From the IMG/VR virus record IMGVR_UViG_3300048014_000039, positions 1 through 52,632 of that record: DNA of 52,632 nt, one strand, 5' to 3'. This DNA comes from a virus. Position 1 is the first letter of the stretch; every line of letters begins with the position of its first letter. Both the position numbers and the translations under genes were made by a program. This document shows, piece by piece, positions 15,322 through 22,106 of the stretch. The notes below the pieces were generated by a model, which did no database searches, had not been told where the DNA came from, and saw nothing but the letters and a program-made list of their open reading frames with translations.

Positions 15322-15528
15322 TTATTTGAAATCGCGCCGCGAATACGGCGCGTGGAATTGCTTCGTCGTCCAGGCGCTATCGAGTTTCGAATTCGCGATC
15401 CGTCTGGCGTTCCGCATGTGTTCGTCGTACAGATGCCAGAACAGCGACCAGCACACCCAACCCAAAAACGCGATGCTGATGAAGAGCGAACCGACTATGA
15501 ACAGGATTTTGAAGGTGAAAAAGCTCAC
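15322..15528 (-). CDS. Small membrane protein
   Basis: A 68-residue protein with one long hydrophobic segment (residues 7-32, ILFIVGSLFISIAFLGWVCW) and a charged C-terminal tail. It likely spans the inner membrane once. Function unknown. Its ATG overlaps the upstream stop (ATGA). Confidence 0.6.
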   Translation of the reverse strand: MSFFTFKILFIVGSLFISIAFLGWVCWSLFWHLYDEHMRNARRIANSKLDSAWTTKQFHAPYSRRDFK

Positions 15529-15806
15529 AGGAACTCGCTTGGACGTCTCACCGCCCGCAATGTTTGAAGTGGCGCTTCACCATCGACAACCACGACCGGC
15601 TCGTGCATTACCAACTGCATTTCAAGGAGTTTTTGTCCGATCCGATGCTCTGGCAGTGAGGGGTGAATTACGCGCAGCAAAATGGCGTCCGGCCAGCGCG
15701 GATCGATCGAGACGCTGTGTATACAGGCGTCCGTCGGCAAGCACAGTATTTCCTTGAGTCTCGGGAGGGCGATCGGTACCAGCGCCGCCCGGGGGGTCTC
15801 GCTCAT
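15525..15806 (-). CDS. Hypothetical phage protein
   Basis: A 93-residue protein (MSETPRAALVPIALPRLKEI) with predicted strands and helices and no recognised motif. It is linked by 4-bp overlaps on both sides (15806/15803 and 15528/15525). Confidence 0.6.
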   Translation of the reverse strand: MSETPRAALVPIALPRLKEILCLPTDACIHSVSIDPRWPDAILLRVIHPSLPEHRIGQKLLEMQLVMHEPVVVVDGEAPLQTLRAVRRPSEFL

Positions 15807-16078
15807 GACTTCACCAATTGCATTAGCTTGCGCGAGCGGATCAGCAGCGCGTCAAGATTCTCGAGGAGATCGTCGGGAAAGAGCGGCCGCGCCACCTCGA
15901 GCATCGAGACGCAGCCCTCCGCGATCGCGTACAAGCCCTCGATCTGTGTCTGCTTGACGTCGATGGTCGCTTGCCCGGCTTCGATGATGCGTTCCAGCCG
16001 GATGATGCTGCTGGAGGCGGCGAGCAGCTTCTCGAGCGTGCTTGCGTAGCGTGTGTTGATGTCCGCGATGGCGTTCAT
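15803..16078 (-). CDS. Hypothetical helical protein
   Basis: A 91-residue protein beginning MNAIADINTRYASTLEKLLA, almost entirely helical with heptad-like spacing. The start at 16078 overlaps the upstream stop (ATGA). The frame to 16354 is a run-through of the neighbour. Function unknown. Confidence 0.6.
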   Translation of the reverse strand: MNAIADINTRYASTLEKLLAASSSIIRLERIIEAGQATIDVKQTQIEGLYAIAEGCVSMLEVARPLFPDDLLENLDALLIRSRKLMQLVKS

Positions 16079-16347
16079 AGCACGCCCTCCAACGGCGGAT
16101 CCGGCAGGCCGTGATAAGCGATCAGCCCATCGCGCAACGCGATCGACGAGATGCCGTACCCGCAGTCCGAATATTTTTGGATATTTCCGTGAGTAACGAT
16201 CACCCATTCGTAACAGGCGTCGCTGGGCTGGCCGACGAGCAGCAGCTCTGATTCCATGTCGATGTCGATCGTCATGAGAACCCTTGAATCGGCCGTGTAC
16301 TTGAAGCGCGGCAGGTTCACGAACGATGCTGCGTTGGCTGCGTTCAC
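16075..16347 (-). CDS. Hypothetical phage protein
   Basis: A 90-residue protein with a strand-rich middle (SRVLMTIDIDMESELLLVGQ, YEWVIVTHGNIQKYSDCGYG). No recognised family. It overlaps both neighbours by ATGA junctions. Confidence 0.6.
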   Translation of the reverse strand: MNAANAASFVNLPRFKYTADSRVLMTIDIDMESELLLVGQPSDACYEWVIVTHGNIQKYSDCGYGISSIALRDGLIAYHGLPDPPLEGVL

Positions 16348-16553
16348 GCGGCACCTCGAATCGCGATGGCCGCTGCTGCTCGAATACCGTCGATCAGCGC
16401 CTGTTGCTCACGTTCCGCGCGGTGGTCCGCGTGCCAGCGCGCGCGCACGTCGTCGTGTTCGGCTTGGTGCGCTGCGCAGAAGCGAACCCACTCGTGACCC
16501 TGTTGATTCGTTCCCGATTGGCAGCCGCAAATCTCGCGTGTTTTCTTGCTCAT
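16344..16553 (-). CDS. Small His/Cys-containing protein
   Basis: A 69-residue protein starting MSKKTREICGCQSGTNQQGH. It has CGC, and CAAHQAEHDDVRARWHADH, which could bind metal, followed by an alanine-rich helix. The ATG overlaps the stop of DGR target 3 (ATGA), so the two are coupled. Confidence 0.6.
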   Translation of the reverse strand: MSKKTREICGCQSGTNQQGHEWVRFCAAHQAEHDDVRARWHADHRAEREQQALIDGIRAAAAIAIRGAA

Positions 16554-17014
16554 CCGGAATGCCCAATGGCCAATGACTGACTGGCGCGCACCGCCCGAAC
16601 AAAGCAGTCGCCGCCCTGGCCGAGCCAGCCGGCGAAGCCGAGAGCGAAACCGACAAACCAGGCGCAAACGCCAGGCGAATACGCTGCTGCGACTCCGGTC
16701 CAATACCAGTCCGACTTGCAATTCGGAAAGGCGGTGGTGTCGATCGCCGGATTGCACCTGCAATAGTCGACCAGCGCGACGAGCTCAGCCACGGTGGGTA
16801 ATCTCCAGTCATCGAACCCGGCGGCGCGCAGCTGTTCGCAGTGTGTTTTGGCAGCGCTCCAAGTCATCCGTGCGGTCTCTCCGGCATCCCACATCAGCCC
16901 GGTCGTGTTATCCACTACGGCAACGTGAGCGCCGCGTGTGGCTTGGCCTTTCGCATTCAGCTTTGTGAAGCGAACCTGCGTACGAGCGCTTCGCTTTTGC
17001 CGGGCGCTGCTCAT
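16550..17014 (-). CDS. DGR target protein 3 (DUF1566-like, VR3), remote from the cassette
   Basis: A 154-residue protein with the DUF1566 pattern TTGLMWDAGETARMTWSAAK, FDDWRLPTVAELVALVDY, SDWYWTG. The C-terminal repeat reads CAWFVGFALGFAGWLGQGGD and then CFVRAVRAS, with nine residues after it. It resembles target 2 more than target 1 in the constant part (FDDWRLPTV). It lies about 4.5 kb upstream of the cassette on the same operon strand, and is the third gene from PL. No signal peptide is visible. Confidence 0.88.
   Translation of the reverse strand: MSSARQKRSARTQVRFTKLNAKGQATRGAHVAVVDNTTGLMWDAGETARMTWSAAKTHCEQLRAAGFDDWRLPTVAELVALVDYCRCNPAIDTTAFPNCKSDWYWTGVAAAYSPGVCAWFVGFALGFAGWLGQGGDCFVRAVRASQSLAIGHSG
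16580..16686 (-). repeat. VR3: DGR variable repeat VR3
   Basis: Gap-free alignment to the template gives 19 changes, all at template adenines (11 A to G, 7 A to T, 1 A to C on the coding strand). It is the cleanest and most diverged of the three repeats and the farthest from the RT. Confidence 0.95.
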
Positions 17015-17145
17015 GCCGCTGCTCCTTGCGGACGAGCGGCCTCAGGCACCATCTCGATCGCGCGTTCATAGCTAGCAAAGCTCACGATCGGCGCACCGTC
17101 GACGCACGCGGTCCAATAGCCCGCCAAGAATTCCAGCGTGATCAC
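17011..17145 (-). CDS. Small hypothetical protein, 44 residues
   Basis: Begins at a GTG that overlaps the previous stop (GTGA at 17145/17142) and ends overlapping the DGR target 3 start (ATGA). The product reads MITLEFLAGYWTACVDGAPI and continues with a short helix. Its two linked overlaps support it. Function unknown. Confidence 0.6.
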   Translation of the reverse strand: MITLEFLAGYWTACVDGAPIVSFASYERAIEMVPEAARPQGAAA

Positions 17146-17288
17146 AGGTCGCGCCCCGGAACGCCGTGCGTGTCGCGCATGGAAGGATCTTGCGAGCAGC
17201 AGAAGCTGTCGGCAATCCAGGGGCCGGGTGTGTACCTAGCGATCGCGGAGGAATCCGCTCGATCGGTCGTTTCGGTTGCAGCTGACAT
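17142..17288 (-). CDS. First gene of the leftward operon, 48 residues
   Basis: The ATG at 17288 lies about 28 bp downstream of the PL -10 box. The product contains YTPGPWIADSF, a short motif seen in small phage proteins. It ends with a GTGA overlap to the next gene. Function unknown. Confidence 0.55.
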   Translation of the reverse strand: MSAATETTDRADSSAIARYTPGPWIADSFCCSQDPSMRDTHGVPGRDL

Positions 17289-17316
17289 GTCCCGTCCCGT
17301 TTGCATGGGAGCGGAC

Positions 17317-17343
17317 ACTATACCCGTAAATGGGTAGTGTCAA
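17317..17343 (-). promoter_or_regulatory. Early leftward promoter PL
   Basis: On the minus strand, TTGACA (17343-17338) and TATAGT (17322-17317) are separated by 15 bp. One operator fills the spacer and another covers the upstream side. The promoter faces the long left operon. The same geometry occurs at PR. Confidence 0.75.
17322..17335. promoter_or_regulatory. Operator OL1
   Basis: ACCCGTAAATGGGT, a near-perfect match to the palindrome ACCCATNNATGGGT, sits within the PL spacer. A bound repressor would block polymerase. Confidence 0.8.
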
Positions 17344-17356
17344 CCCATAAATGGGT
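17343..17356. promoter_or_regulatory. Operator OL2
   Basis: ACCCATAAATGGGT, a perfect palindrome around two bases, starts exactly 21 bp from OL1, two helical turns, fitting cooperative binding by repressor dimers. Confidence 0.8.
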
Positions 17357-17404
17357 ATTACGCGGCGCAAGTAGCGGGCATCCCGTAAACGCCTTGAAAT
17401 TTAT

Positions 17405-17911
17405 CTATCGCAAATTGCCAACCAAACTTCCTTCGTCGAGGTTGTCCGTGACCCCTTCAAATGCTACGTCGCCCCATTTTAGGACCCATGTAGCGTCAAT
17501 TTTCTCGAATTTTGCGCCGAAGCGGTTCTGTATTGGCGAGCGCTTCAGAGACGCTGGCTTCCCGTACATGCTGATGAGCTCCTTGAGCAGCTCGTCTTGC
17601 ACCTCGATGCCCTTCGTTTCGGAAACCACAGCGATGATTTTGCCGGTCGCGTCTACGCTGACGAAGGGCGCCGTGAGAGCCCAATGCGGAAACTCCGGTT
17701 GGTATGTGAGAACGTACTGATCACCCAGCTTCAAACCGACGCAGATCTTGTCCGCGGATTCCGGCGCGTCGCAGCTAGGATACGAGGATAGTTGCCTGCC
17801 GAGCACGATTCCAGCCACGGCCGGAAACTCGCCCGGCTTGAATGGCTCATTCGCAAGCGACGCCGCGCCGATCAACTGCGAGAGTGCAAACCCAATGATG
17901 GTCTTTTTCAT
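17405..17911 (-). CDS. Secreted/periplasmic protein, lysogeny-expressed moron candidate
   Basis: A 168-residue protein with a typical signal peptide (MKKTIIGFALSQLIGAASLA, cut before NEPF). The mature part has two cysteines and strands such as YVLTYQPEF, but no recognised domain. The gene lies 51 bp after the repressor on the same strand, before the PL operators, with AGGGAGAGG as ribosome site. It should therefore be transcribed with the repressor in the lysogen, the usual position of a lysogenic-conversion gene. Its effect on the host is unknown. Confidence 0.75.
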   Translation of the reverse strand: MKKTIIGFALSQLIGAASLANEPFKPGEFPAVAGIVLGRQLSSYPSCDAPESADKICVGLKLGDQYVLTYQPEFPHWALTAPFVSVDATGKIIAVVSETKGIEVQDELLKELISMYGKPASLKRSPIQNRFGAKFEKIDATWVLKWGDVAFEGVTDNLDEGSLVGNLR

Positions 17912-17962
17912 ATTTTCGGCCTCTCCCTTGTATTTGGATCGATCTCGCCTTTGCTCAACAGA

Positions 17963-18376
17963 TCATCCGCTTGATCGTCGTTGAAGTTCGCCTTCTTCCG
18001 GTGGCGGTCTTGGAGCAGGATTGATGAGTTCGTAAGCAAAGTTCGGGGTGAGCAGTTCGGCTGGCCGAACGCCAAAGACGGATGCCAGATCCGCAATCGT
18101 GTCGATGCGCGTTCCGGTGCCGTCCTTCGCGTCAATGTCCTCGACAGTCCTTCGTCTTGATCGTTGGGTAGCCTTGAGAGGGGCGAGCACACGCTGGATG
18201 GTCGACCATGAGACCCCAGCCTCTTTGGCCAACTTACGCTCGCGTGCACTTGATGTAGAAAACCTCGACGGTGGGAAATCTCTTGCCATGAGCAGCGAGA
18301 CATTTTCGGCAACTTGTTTCCGCAAGCGTAAAGCTTCTTTGGACGCCGGCTTGTGTGCTTTTGGCTTTTTTGCCAT
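17963..18376 (-). CDS. Phage repressor (HTH, CI-like without peptidase)
   Basis: A 137-residue protein starting MAKKPKAHKPASKEALRLRK. An XRE-like HTH is seen at RKLAKEAGVSWSTIQRVLAP, then TIADLASVFGVRPAELLTPN, a typical end of that domain. There is no S24 self-cleavage domain, so induction must work differently from lambda. It is divergent from the Cro-like gene, with two operators between them, and is the best candidate for the immunity repressor. The frame to 18466 is longer, but the start at 18376 leaves room for the operators. Confidence 0.8.
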   Translation of the reverse strand: MAKKPKAHKPASKEALRLRKQVAENVSLLMARDFPPSRFSTSSARERKLAKEAGVSWSTIQRVLAPLKATQRSRRRTVEDIDAKDGTGTRIDTIADLASVFGVRPAELLTPNFAYELINPAPRPPPEEGELQRRSSG

Positions 18377-18402
18377 TTGCGTGAAGCGTATGGCGTTATT
18401 GC

Positions 18403-18416
18403 CCCCATCTCTGGGT
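18403..18416. promoter_or_regulatory. Operator OR2 (degenerate)
   Basis: CCCCATCTCTGGGT matches ACCCATNNATGGGT at 10 of 12 defined positions and starts exactly 21 bp before OR1, copying the OL1-OL2 spacing. It touches the PR -35 box. Confidence 0.65.
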
Positions 18417-18442
18417 TGCATATACCCATCTATGGGTATACA
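18416..18442 (+). promoter_or_regulatory. Early rightward promoter PR
   Basis: TTGCAT (18416-18421) and TATACA (18437-18442) are separated by 15 bp filled by OR1, a mirror image of PL. Transcription would begin only a few bases before the Cro-like ATG at 18453. Confidence 0.7.
18424..18437. promoter_or_regulatory. Operator OR1
   Basis: ACCCATCTATGGGT, a perfect palindrome that extends further as TATACCCAT/ATGGGTATA, lies in the PR spacer. Confidence 0.8.
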
Positions 18443-18452
18443 TTTCGCGGCC

Positions 18453-18647
18453 ATGAGCGAGTCCATGCTTGATTACGTCCTAGACCAACTGAGTCGGTGC
18501 AAGGGGCAATGGCCTAAGGTCGCGGAAGACACAGGCGTCTCTAAGCGTACGCTCGAAAAGATCGCCGACGGTTCCATCGAGGATCCGGGCGTACTGAAGA
18601 TTCAAAAGCTGGCTGAGTATTTCCGCCGGCAGTCCGCGGCGGCGTAA
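18453..18647 (+). CDS. Cro-like HTH regulator
   Basis: A 64-residue protein with one HTH: GQWPKVAEDTGVSKRTLEKI, then ADGSIEDPGVLKIQKLAEYF. Size and position (first gene of the rightward operon, divergent from the repressor) fit Cro. A start at 18465 is an alternative. The ATG at 18453 lies about 10 bp past the -10 box, so the mRNA may be nearly leaderless. Confidence 0.8.
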   Translation: MSESMLDYVLDQLSRCKGQWPKVAEDTGVSKRTLEKIADGSIEDPGVLKIQKLAEYFRRQSAAA

Positions 18648-18663
18648 TCGCATCCCGTCATTC

Positions 18664-19131
18664 ATGCCGTCATTCCGCCAAAAAATCGTCCCTCAAAGCG
18701 ACTCAACAAATTTGAAGGACGTTGCGGCTAGACAAATCGATTTTCTCGAACCGCGCGCCGCAGCCGACAGAGTAGTCGTGGATATCAGCACAGTCAGACG
18801 CCAGAGCTCGCTACAGGCCGCCATCGGTTTATGCATTGCCGCGTCAGGACGCGATCGAAAGCAGATTTACGGCGCGCTCGATATCGACGCTGCGACATTC
18901 TCCAGGATCGAGTCGGGACAGGCGCATTTCCCACCGAACAAGCTCGTCGCCCTGATGCATCTGTGCGGCAATGAAGCCCCGCTCATCTGGCTGTGCGAGT
19001 CGAGCGGCTACGACTTCACCTCGATGCGCAAGCATCGCAGTAACCAGGAGAAGCGCGTCGCCGAGCTCGAGCAGGAAAATCACGACTTGAAGCGACTGCT
19101 GCGGCTCAAAGCCGACATCGAGGCGCGGTAG
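18664..19131 (+). CDS. Phage regulatory protein (HTH plus coiled coil)
   Basis: A 155-residue protein. The central part (GRDRKQIYGALDIDAATFSR IESGQ) is HTH-like, followed by a conserved WLCESSGYD segment. The C-terminus (EKRVAELEQENHDLKRLL) is a coiled coil, probably for oligomers. Position after the Cro-like gene suggests a CII-like activator or early regulator. This is inference. Confidence 0.65.
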   Translation: MPSFRQKIVPQSDSTNLKDVAARQIDFLEPRAAADRVVVDISTVRRQSSLQAAIGLCIAASGRDRKQIYGALDIDAATFSRIESGQAHFPPNKLVALMHLCGNEAPLIWLCESSGYDFTSMRKHRSNQEKRVAELEQENHDLKRLLRLKADIEAR

Positions 19132-19255
19132 TGACGCGCGCATTTTTGAATCTTTTACAAACGCCAGGGCTGCAACACTGCAGTTGGCACCCTAGCGCCA
19201 AGCGCGCTGTGACTCTGTGCGCAACCGTACATATAACGCGCCGGGGTTTTCTCGC

Positions 19256-19600
19256 ATGACGGCCTCTCCGGCGAAGTCTCCCCCGTACGCGGCTCAGATC
19301 GACCGCGACGGTGATCTCGTCATGATCTATTGCGGTCGATCCGCGTGGGAGCTCGCCAAACCAGTTGGCGCGGAGCGCGTCGCCTCGCTGGTATTTCCAA
19401 GAAATCGCGATCCGGCCGATTTTAATTGGCCGGTCATTGGTAAGCAGGTGCTGGTGCTTGCCCAGGATGAGGAGGACGCCGCCGTGGATTTACTCGCGAT
19501 CGAGCTGCTGCGCGCTGGCGGCGACCTGGTTCATGTCAGATATGCCGACGAACGACTGGAAACCTATGACCCGAAAGCAGAACGTCGAAAGGGCGCGTAG
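19256..19600 (+). CDS. Hypothetical protein before the replication ATPase
   Basis: A 114-residue protein starting MTASPAKSPPYAAQIDRDGD. It is alpha/beta (LVMIYCGRSAWELAKPVGAE, QVLVLAQDEEDAAVDLLAIE). A GTG at 19217 is an alternative start. It ends on the TAG that overlaps the GTG of the next gene, so the two are coupled and may work together. No family recognised. The 124 bp before it hold no gene that I see. Confidence 0.6.
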   Translation: MTASPAKSPPYAAQIDRDGDLVMIYCGRSAWELAKPVGAERVASLVFPRNRDPADFNWPVIGKQVLVLAQDEEDAAVDLLAIELLRAGGDLVHVRYADERLETYDPKAERRKGA

Positions 19601-20760
19601 TGGCTGCGGACGACAATGTGATGCTTCTCGAGAAGCGGACCGGTCGCACCGTCTTGCCAATCCAGCCTCGACCGCGCTCGCCCATGCTCTGGAAGGAACT
19701 GCAGGGACACGAACCGCCAGCTCGCATTTGGCAGGTCTCGCATTGGCTCGGATTGGGCACGACGCTGCTCGCCGGCCGCGGCGGCGTCGGCAAAACGCTG
19801 CTCGCGCAGACGGTCGCCACCGCGCTCGCGCTCGGCAGGAACTTCCTCGATGTCATCGACAACCCGAAAACCGTGCTCTTCTGGGCGTGCGAGGACGATC
19901 GCGACGAGCTCTGGCGTCGACAAATCGCCATCTGTCGGTACCTCAAATGCGAGCTGTCGGATTTGGAGGGCAAGCTCGTGATTGAGCCGAGATCTGGTTT
20001 GGATAACACGCTGTTCTACGCGGAATACGGCGCACCGAAGTGGACGCAGTTGTTCTACGAGCTTGGTTCCCAGGTCAACGACTATGCGGCCGACGTGACC
20101 TTCATCGACAACATCGGCCAGACATTCGGCGGCAAAGAAAATGATCGGCATCACGTCACGACGTTCGTGAACGGCCTCACCGGTTTGGGTGCCGGGCGCT
20201 CGCATAGCACTGTACTGCTGGCGCACCCCGGCAAACAGGAAGACTCAGAGTTCTCGGGTTCAACCGCTTGGGAAAATAGCGTCCGCATGCGCTGGTACAT
20301 GGGGACCAAGCTACCCGATCAGGAAACGCAGGAAGGGGATGACGAGGAGGATCCTGACGTGCGCTATATCGCCAAGCGCAAGACCAATTACACGGTCAAG
20401 GACTACCGGAAGCTCATCTATCGCGATGGCGTTTTCGAGACACACTCAGCACCGGTTGCCTTTAGCGACAGATACAACGCCGGACGACGCGAAGAAGGCG
20501 CTGAGCAGCTGGTACTCAAGGCCTTGGACCGTTTCGCCGAATCGGGCGTGCGCTGCACGGAGGGCAAGACCTCGCCGGACTACCTCCCGAAGAAGATCCG
20601 CGATATGCGCCTGGCTCAGGATTTCTCCCCTAAGGAGATCACGGACGCCATGAATCGGCTGCGCCTGTCTGGGCTGATCGAGGAAGGGGTGATCGGTAAA
20701 TACGGTAATCGCGGCCACAAATTTGGCCTCGTGAGGGCTTCAAAAAGTGCACAAACTTAG
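19600..20760 (+). CDS. RepA-like AAA ATPase, replication helicase/loader
   Basis: A 386-residue ATPase. Walker A is GRGGVGKTLLAQ (about 58-69), Walker B is ADVTFIDNIGQTFGG, and an arginine/serine-rich HPGKQEDSEFSGSTAWENS segment follows, as in RepA/RSF1010-type hexameric helicases (AAA_25). The C-terminal part, from about 290, looks like a winged helix (FSPKEITDAMNRLRLSGLIE). It is followed directly by an iteron/hairpin region, so it likely starts or drives phage DNA replication. GTG start. Confidence 0.83.
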   Translation: MAADDNVMLLEKRTGRTVLPIQPRPRSPMLWKELQGHEPPARIWQVSHWLGLGTTLLAGRGGVGKTLLAQTVATALALGRNFLDVIDNPKTVLFWACEDDRDELWRRQIAICRYLKCELSDLEGKLVIEPRSGLDNTLFYAEYGAPKWTQLFYELGSQVNDYAADVTFIDNIGQTFGGKENDRHHVTTFVNGLTGLGAGRSHSTVLLAHPGKQEDSEFSGSTAWENSVRMRWYMGTKLPDQETQEGDDEEDPDVRYIAKRKTNYTVKDYRKLIYRDGVFETHSAPVAFSDRYNAGRREEGAEQLVLKALDRFAESGVRCTEGKTSPDYLPKKIRDMRLAQDFSPKEITDAMNRLRLSGLIEEGVIGKYGNRGHKFGLVRASKSAQT

Positions 20761-20824
20761 CGCCCAATCTTTCGGGCTTTCTGCCCAAACTGCTCAAACT
20801 GCTGCACAAACTTGTGCACAAACT
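20748..20824 (-). repeat. Iterons, left arm of the putative origin
   Basis: The 11-mer AAGTTTGTGCA occurs on the minus strand at 20748-20758 and 20803-20813, and with one change at 20815-20824. Two weaker copies (TGCCCAAACT, TGCTCAAACT) lie at 20782-20800. The first copy overlaps the stop codon of the ATPase gene. Confidence 0.75.
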
Positions 20825-20825
20825 A

Positions 20826-20853
20826 CCCCTATGGGGGCTTTAGCCCCCAGGGG
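20826..20853. other. ori: Large hairpin between iteron arrays (origin)
   Basis: CCCCT/AGGGG and GGGGGCT/AGCCCCC form a 12-bp stem with a 2-base bulge and a 2-base loop. It lies between iterons pointing in opposite directions. It could be the origin's structured element. A transcription terminator without a T-run is an alternative. Confidence 0.65.
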
Positions 20854-20872
20854 TTGTGTGTGTGCAAGGGCT

Positions 20873-20931
20873 AAGTTTGTGCAAATTGCTTTTAAGTTTG
20901 TGCAGGAAGTTTGTGCATCGAAGTTTGTGCA
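20873..20931 (+). repeat. Iterons, right arm of the putative origin
   Basis: Four exact copies of AAGTTTGTGCA at 20873-20883, 20894-20904, 20907-20917 and 20921-20931. They run opposite to the left array, around the hairpin. Iterons next to a RepA-like ATPase are typical initiator-binding sites. Confidence 0.8.
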
Positions 20932-20940
20932 GTCCCCCGC

Positions 20941-21207
20941 ATGAGCTCCCAAAACTCACTGGGATTCAGGGAACTGGATGCCGAGATCTGGTTTGCCAAG
21001 CGTCTGGTGCAGATCCTGACGCCGGTGTTCGTCGGCACTACGGACAGGGACACCCGGCGCGAGCGATTTCGGAAGGCGATCATTGCGGGAGGCCTCGATA
21101 ACGTCGTATGCGGCAAGCGATCTGACGGCAAGACAGAGACGTTCGCGGAAGCGTTCGAACGTCTCTACGGCGAACCGCTCGAGCCGAAGCGCAAAAAGGC
21201 GGGCTGA
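20941..21207 (+). CDS. Hypothetical phage protein
   Basis: An 88-residue protein starting MSSQNSLGFRELDAEIWFAK right after the origin. It is charged and helical at the end (ERLYGEPLEPKRKKAG). The chosen ATG at 20941 avoids the repeat-rich frame before it. No family recognised. Confidence 0.6.
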   Translation: MSSQNSLGFRELDAEIWFAKRLVQILTPVFVGTTDRDTRRERFRKAIIAGGLDNVVCGKRSDGKTETFAEAFERLYGEPLEPKRKKAG

Positions 21208-21210
21208 TCC

Positions 21211-21456
21211 TTGGACAAAACCCATTACCCCAAACCGACCCACACTTGCTCGCAATGCAGGTTCTGCGACTCATACGGTAACGGCGCGAGTGTCTGCCGC
21301 TTGAAACCGCCAGGCGTTATCGGTGCACCGATCATCGCCCCAACTCCACAAGGTCCGCAGGTCGCGTTTCCCACGCAGGCCTGCTGGCCCGTTGTAAACC
21401 CGATCACCGATTGGTGCGGATCTTTCACCTCACGCCTCGTTGGAGAAAATCCATGA
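21211..21456 (+). CDS. Small cysteine-rich protein
   Basis: An 81-residue protein with CSQCRFCD near the N-terminus and a later CRLKPPG and CWPVV. It likely binds zinc. It starts at TTG 21211 just after the previous gene ends. Overlaps the next start by 4 bp (ATGA at 21453). Function unknown. Confidence 0.6.
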   Translation: MDKTHYPKPTHTCSQCRFCDSYGNGASVCRLKPPGVIGAPIIAPTPQGPQVAFPTQACWPVVNPITDWCGSFTSRLVGENP

Positions 21457-22076
21457 CTCTCGAAAATCGCTCTCTCGACAAGCGCCCCTGTCAGCTCGGC
21501 GTTTACTTAAACACCCCAACCCAAAAGCACGGCGAGGAACGCGTGCCGGCCAAGGTCTTGGGCGTCAAGAATCTCATGCTGAGCAAAGAGGAATTGAACG
21601 CGCTATTCGATGACGCGCACGCGTGGGATATGCTCTACGTCGAGCACAAGGGAAAACCCTCGACACCGTTCTGGCATGGCAAGCTCGGCGTCCTATCGCA
21701 CGCGGTTTCGAAGTTCGCGAACAGCGCAGTGAACCTCTCGTTTGGGCTCAAACCCTACGAAGTGCAGTTCACCGGCGCCACAATCAAGACCCTCAAGTTT
21801 GAACCGACCGTGGGCGGACTCACGTCGCTATCGTTCACGCTGGTATGCCTGAAGTCCAATGTCAGCGGTGATCTTGCGCGACTCGATGAGCACCTGAACG
21901 GCGCCGCTGACGCGAGCGTCCTATTTGGGGATCCGGAGGATGACGACGAGAAGGACGAGGACCAGGAGGAACTCGATCTCAAGCACGAGACGGTAAACGG
22001 CACGCCGGTGAAGCACGAGAAGGTCGACACGAAAACACGACGGCGCAAGCCGTCTGTGGACGCTACGCTCAACTAG
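21453..22076 (+). CDS. Hypothetical phage protein, acidic C-terminus
   Basis: A 207-residue protein starting MTLENRSLDKRPCQLGVYLN. The core (GVKNLMLSKEELNALFDDAH, FGLKPYEVQFTGATIKTLKF) looks like a strand-rich domain, and residues 170-190 are very acidic (DDDEKDEDQEELD). An acidic tail after a beta domain is also seen in single-strand DNA-binding proteins. That role is only a suggestion. Confidence 0.6.
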   Translation: MTLENRSLDKRPCQLGVYLNTPTQKHGEERVPAKVLGVKNLMLSKEELNALFDDAHAWDMLYVEHKGKPSTPFWHGKLGVLSHAVSKFANSAVNLSFGLKPYEVQFTGATIKTLKFEPTVGGLTSLSFTLVCLKSNVSGDLARLDEHLNGAADASVLFGDPEDDDEKDEDQEELDLKHETVNGTPVKHEKVDTKTRRRKPSVDATLN

Positions 22077-22106
22077 CACGCGCGGATTCTGACGGAGGGA
22101 TGCGGG

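Noticed and set aside
17908-18429. A 173-residue frame over the repressor region
   Set aside because: It is a shadow of the repressor in another frame with unbalanced composition and no motif.
20826-20853. Rho-independent terminator
   Set aside because: The stem is strong, but no T-run follows on either strand, and it is centred between inverted iterons.
20747-20944. A 65-residue protein across the origin
   Set aside because: Its sequence is just the translated iterons (AQTAAQTCAQT) and hairpin; the repeat structure explains it better.
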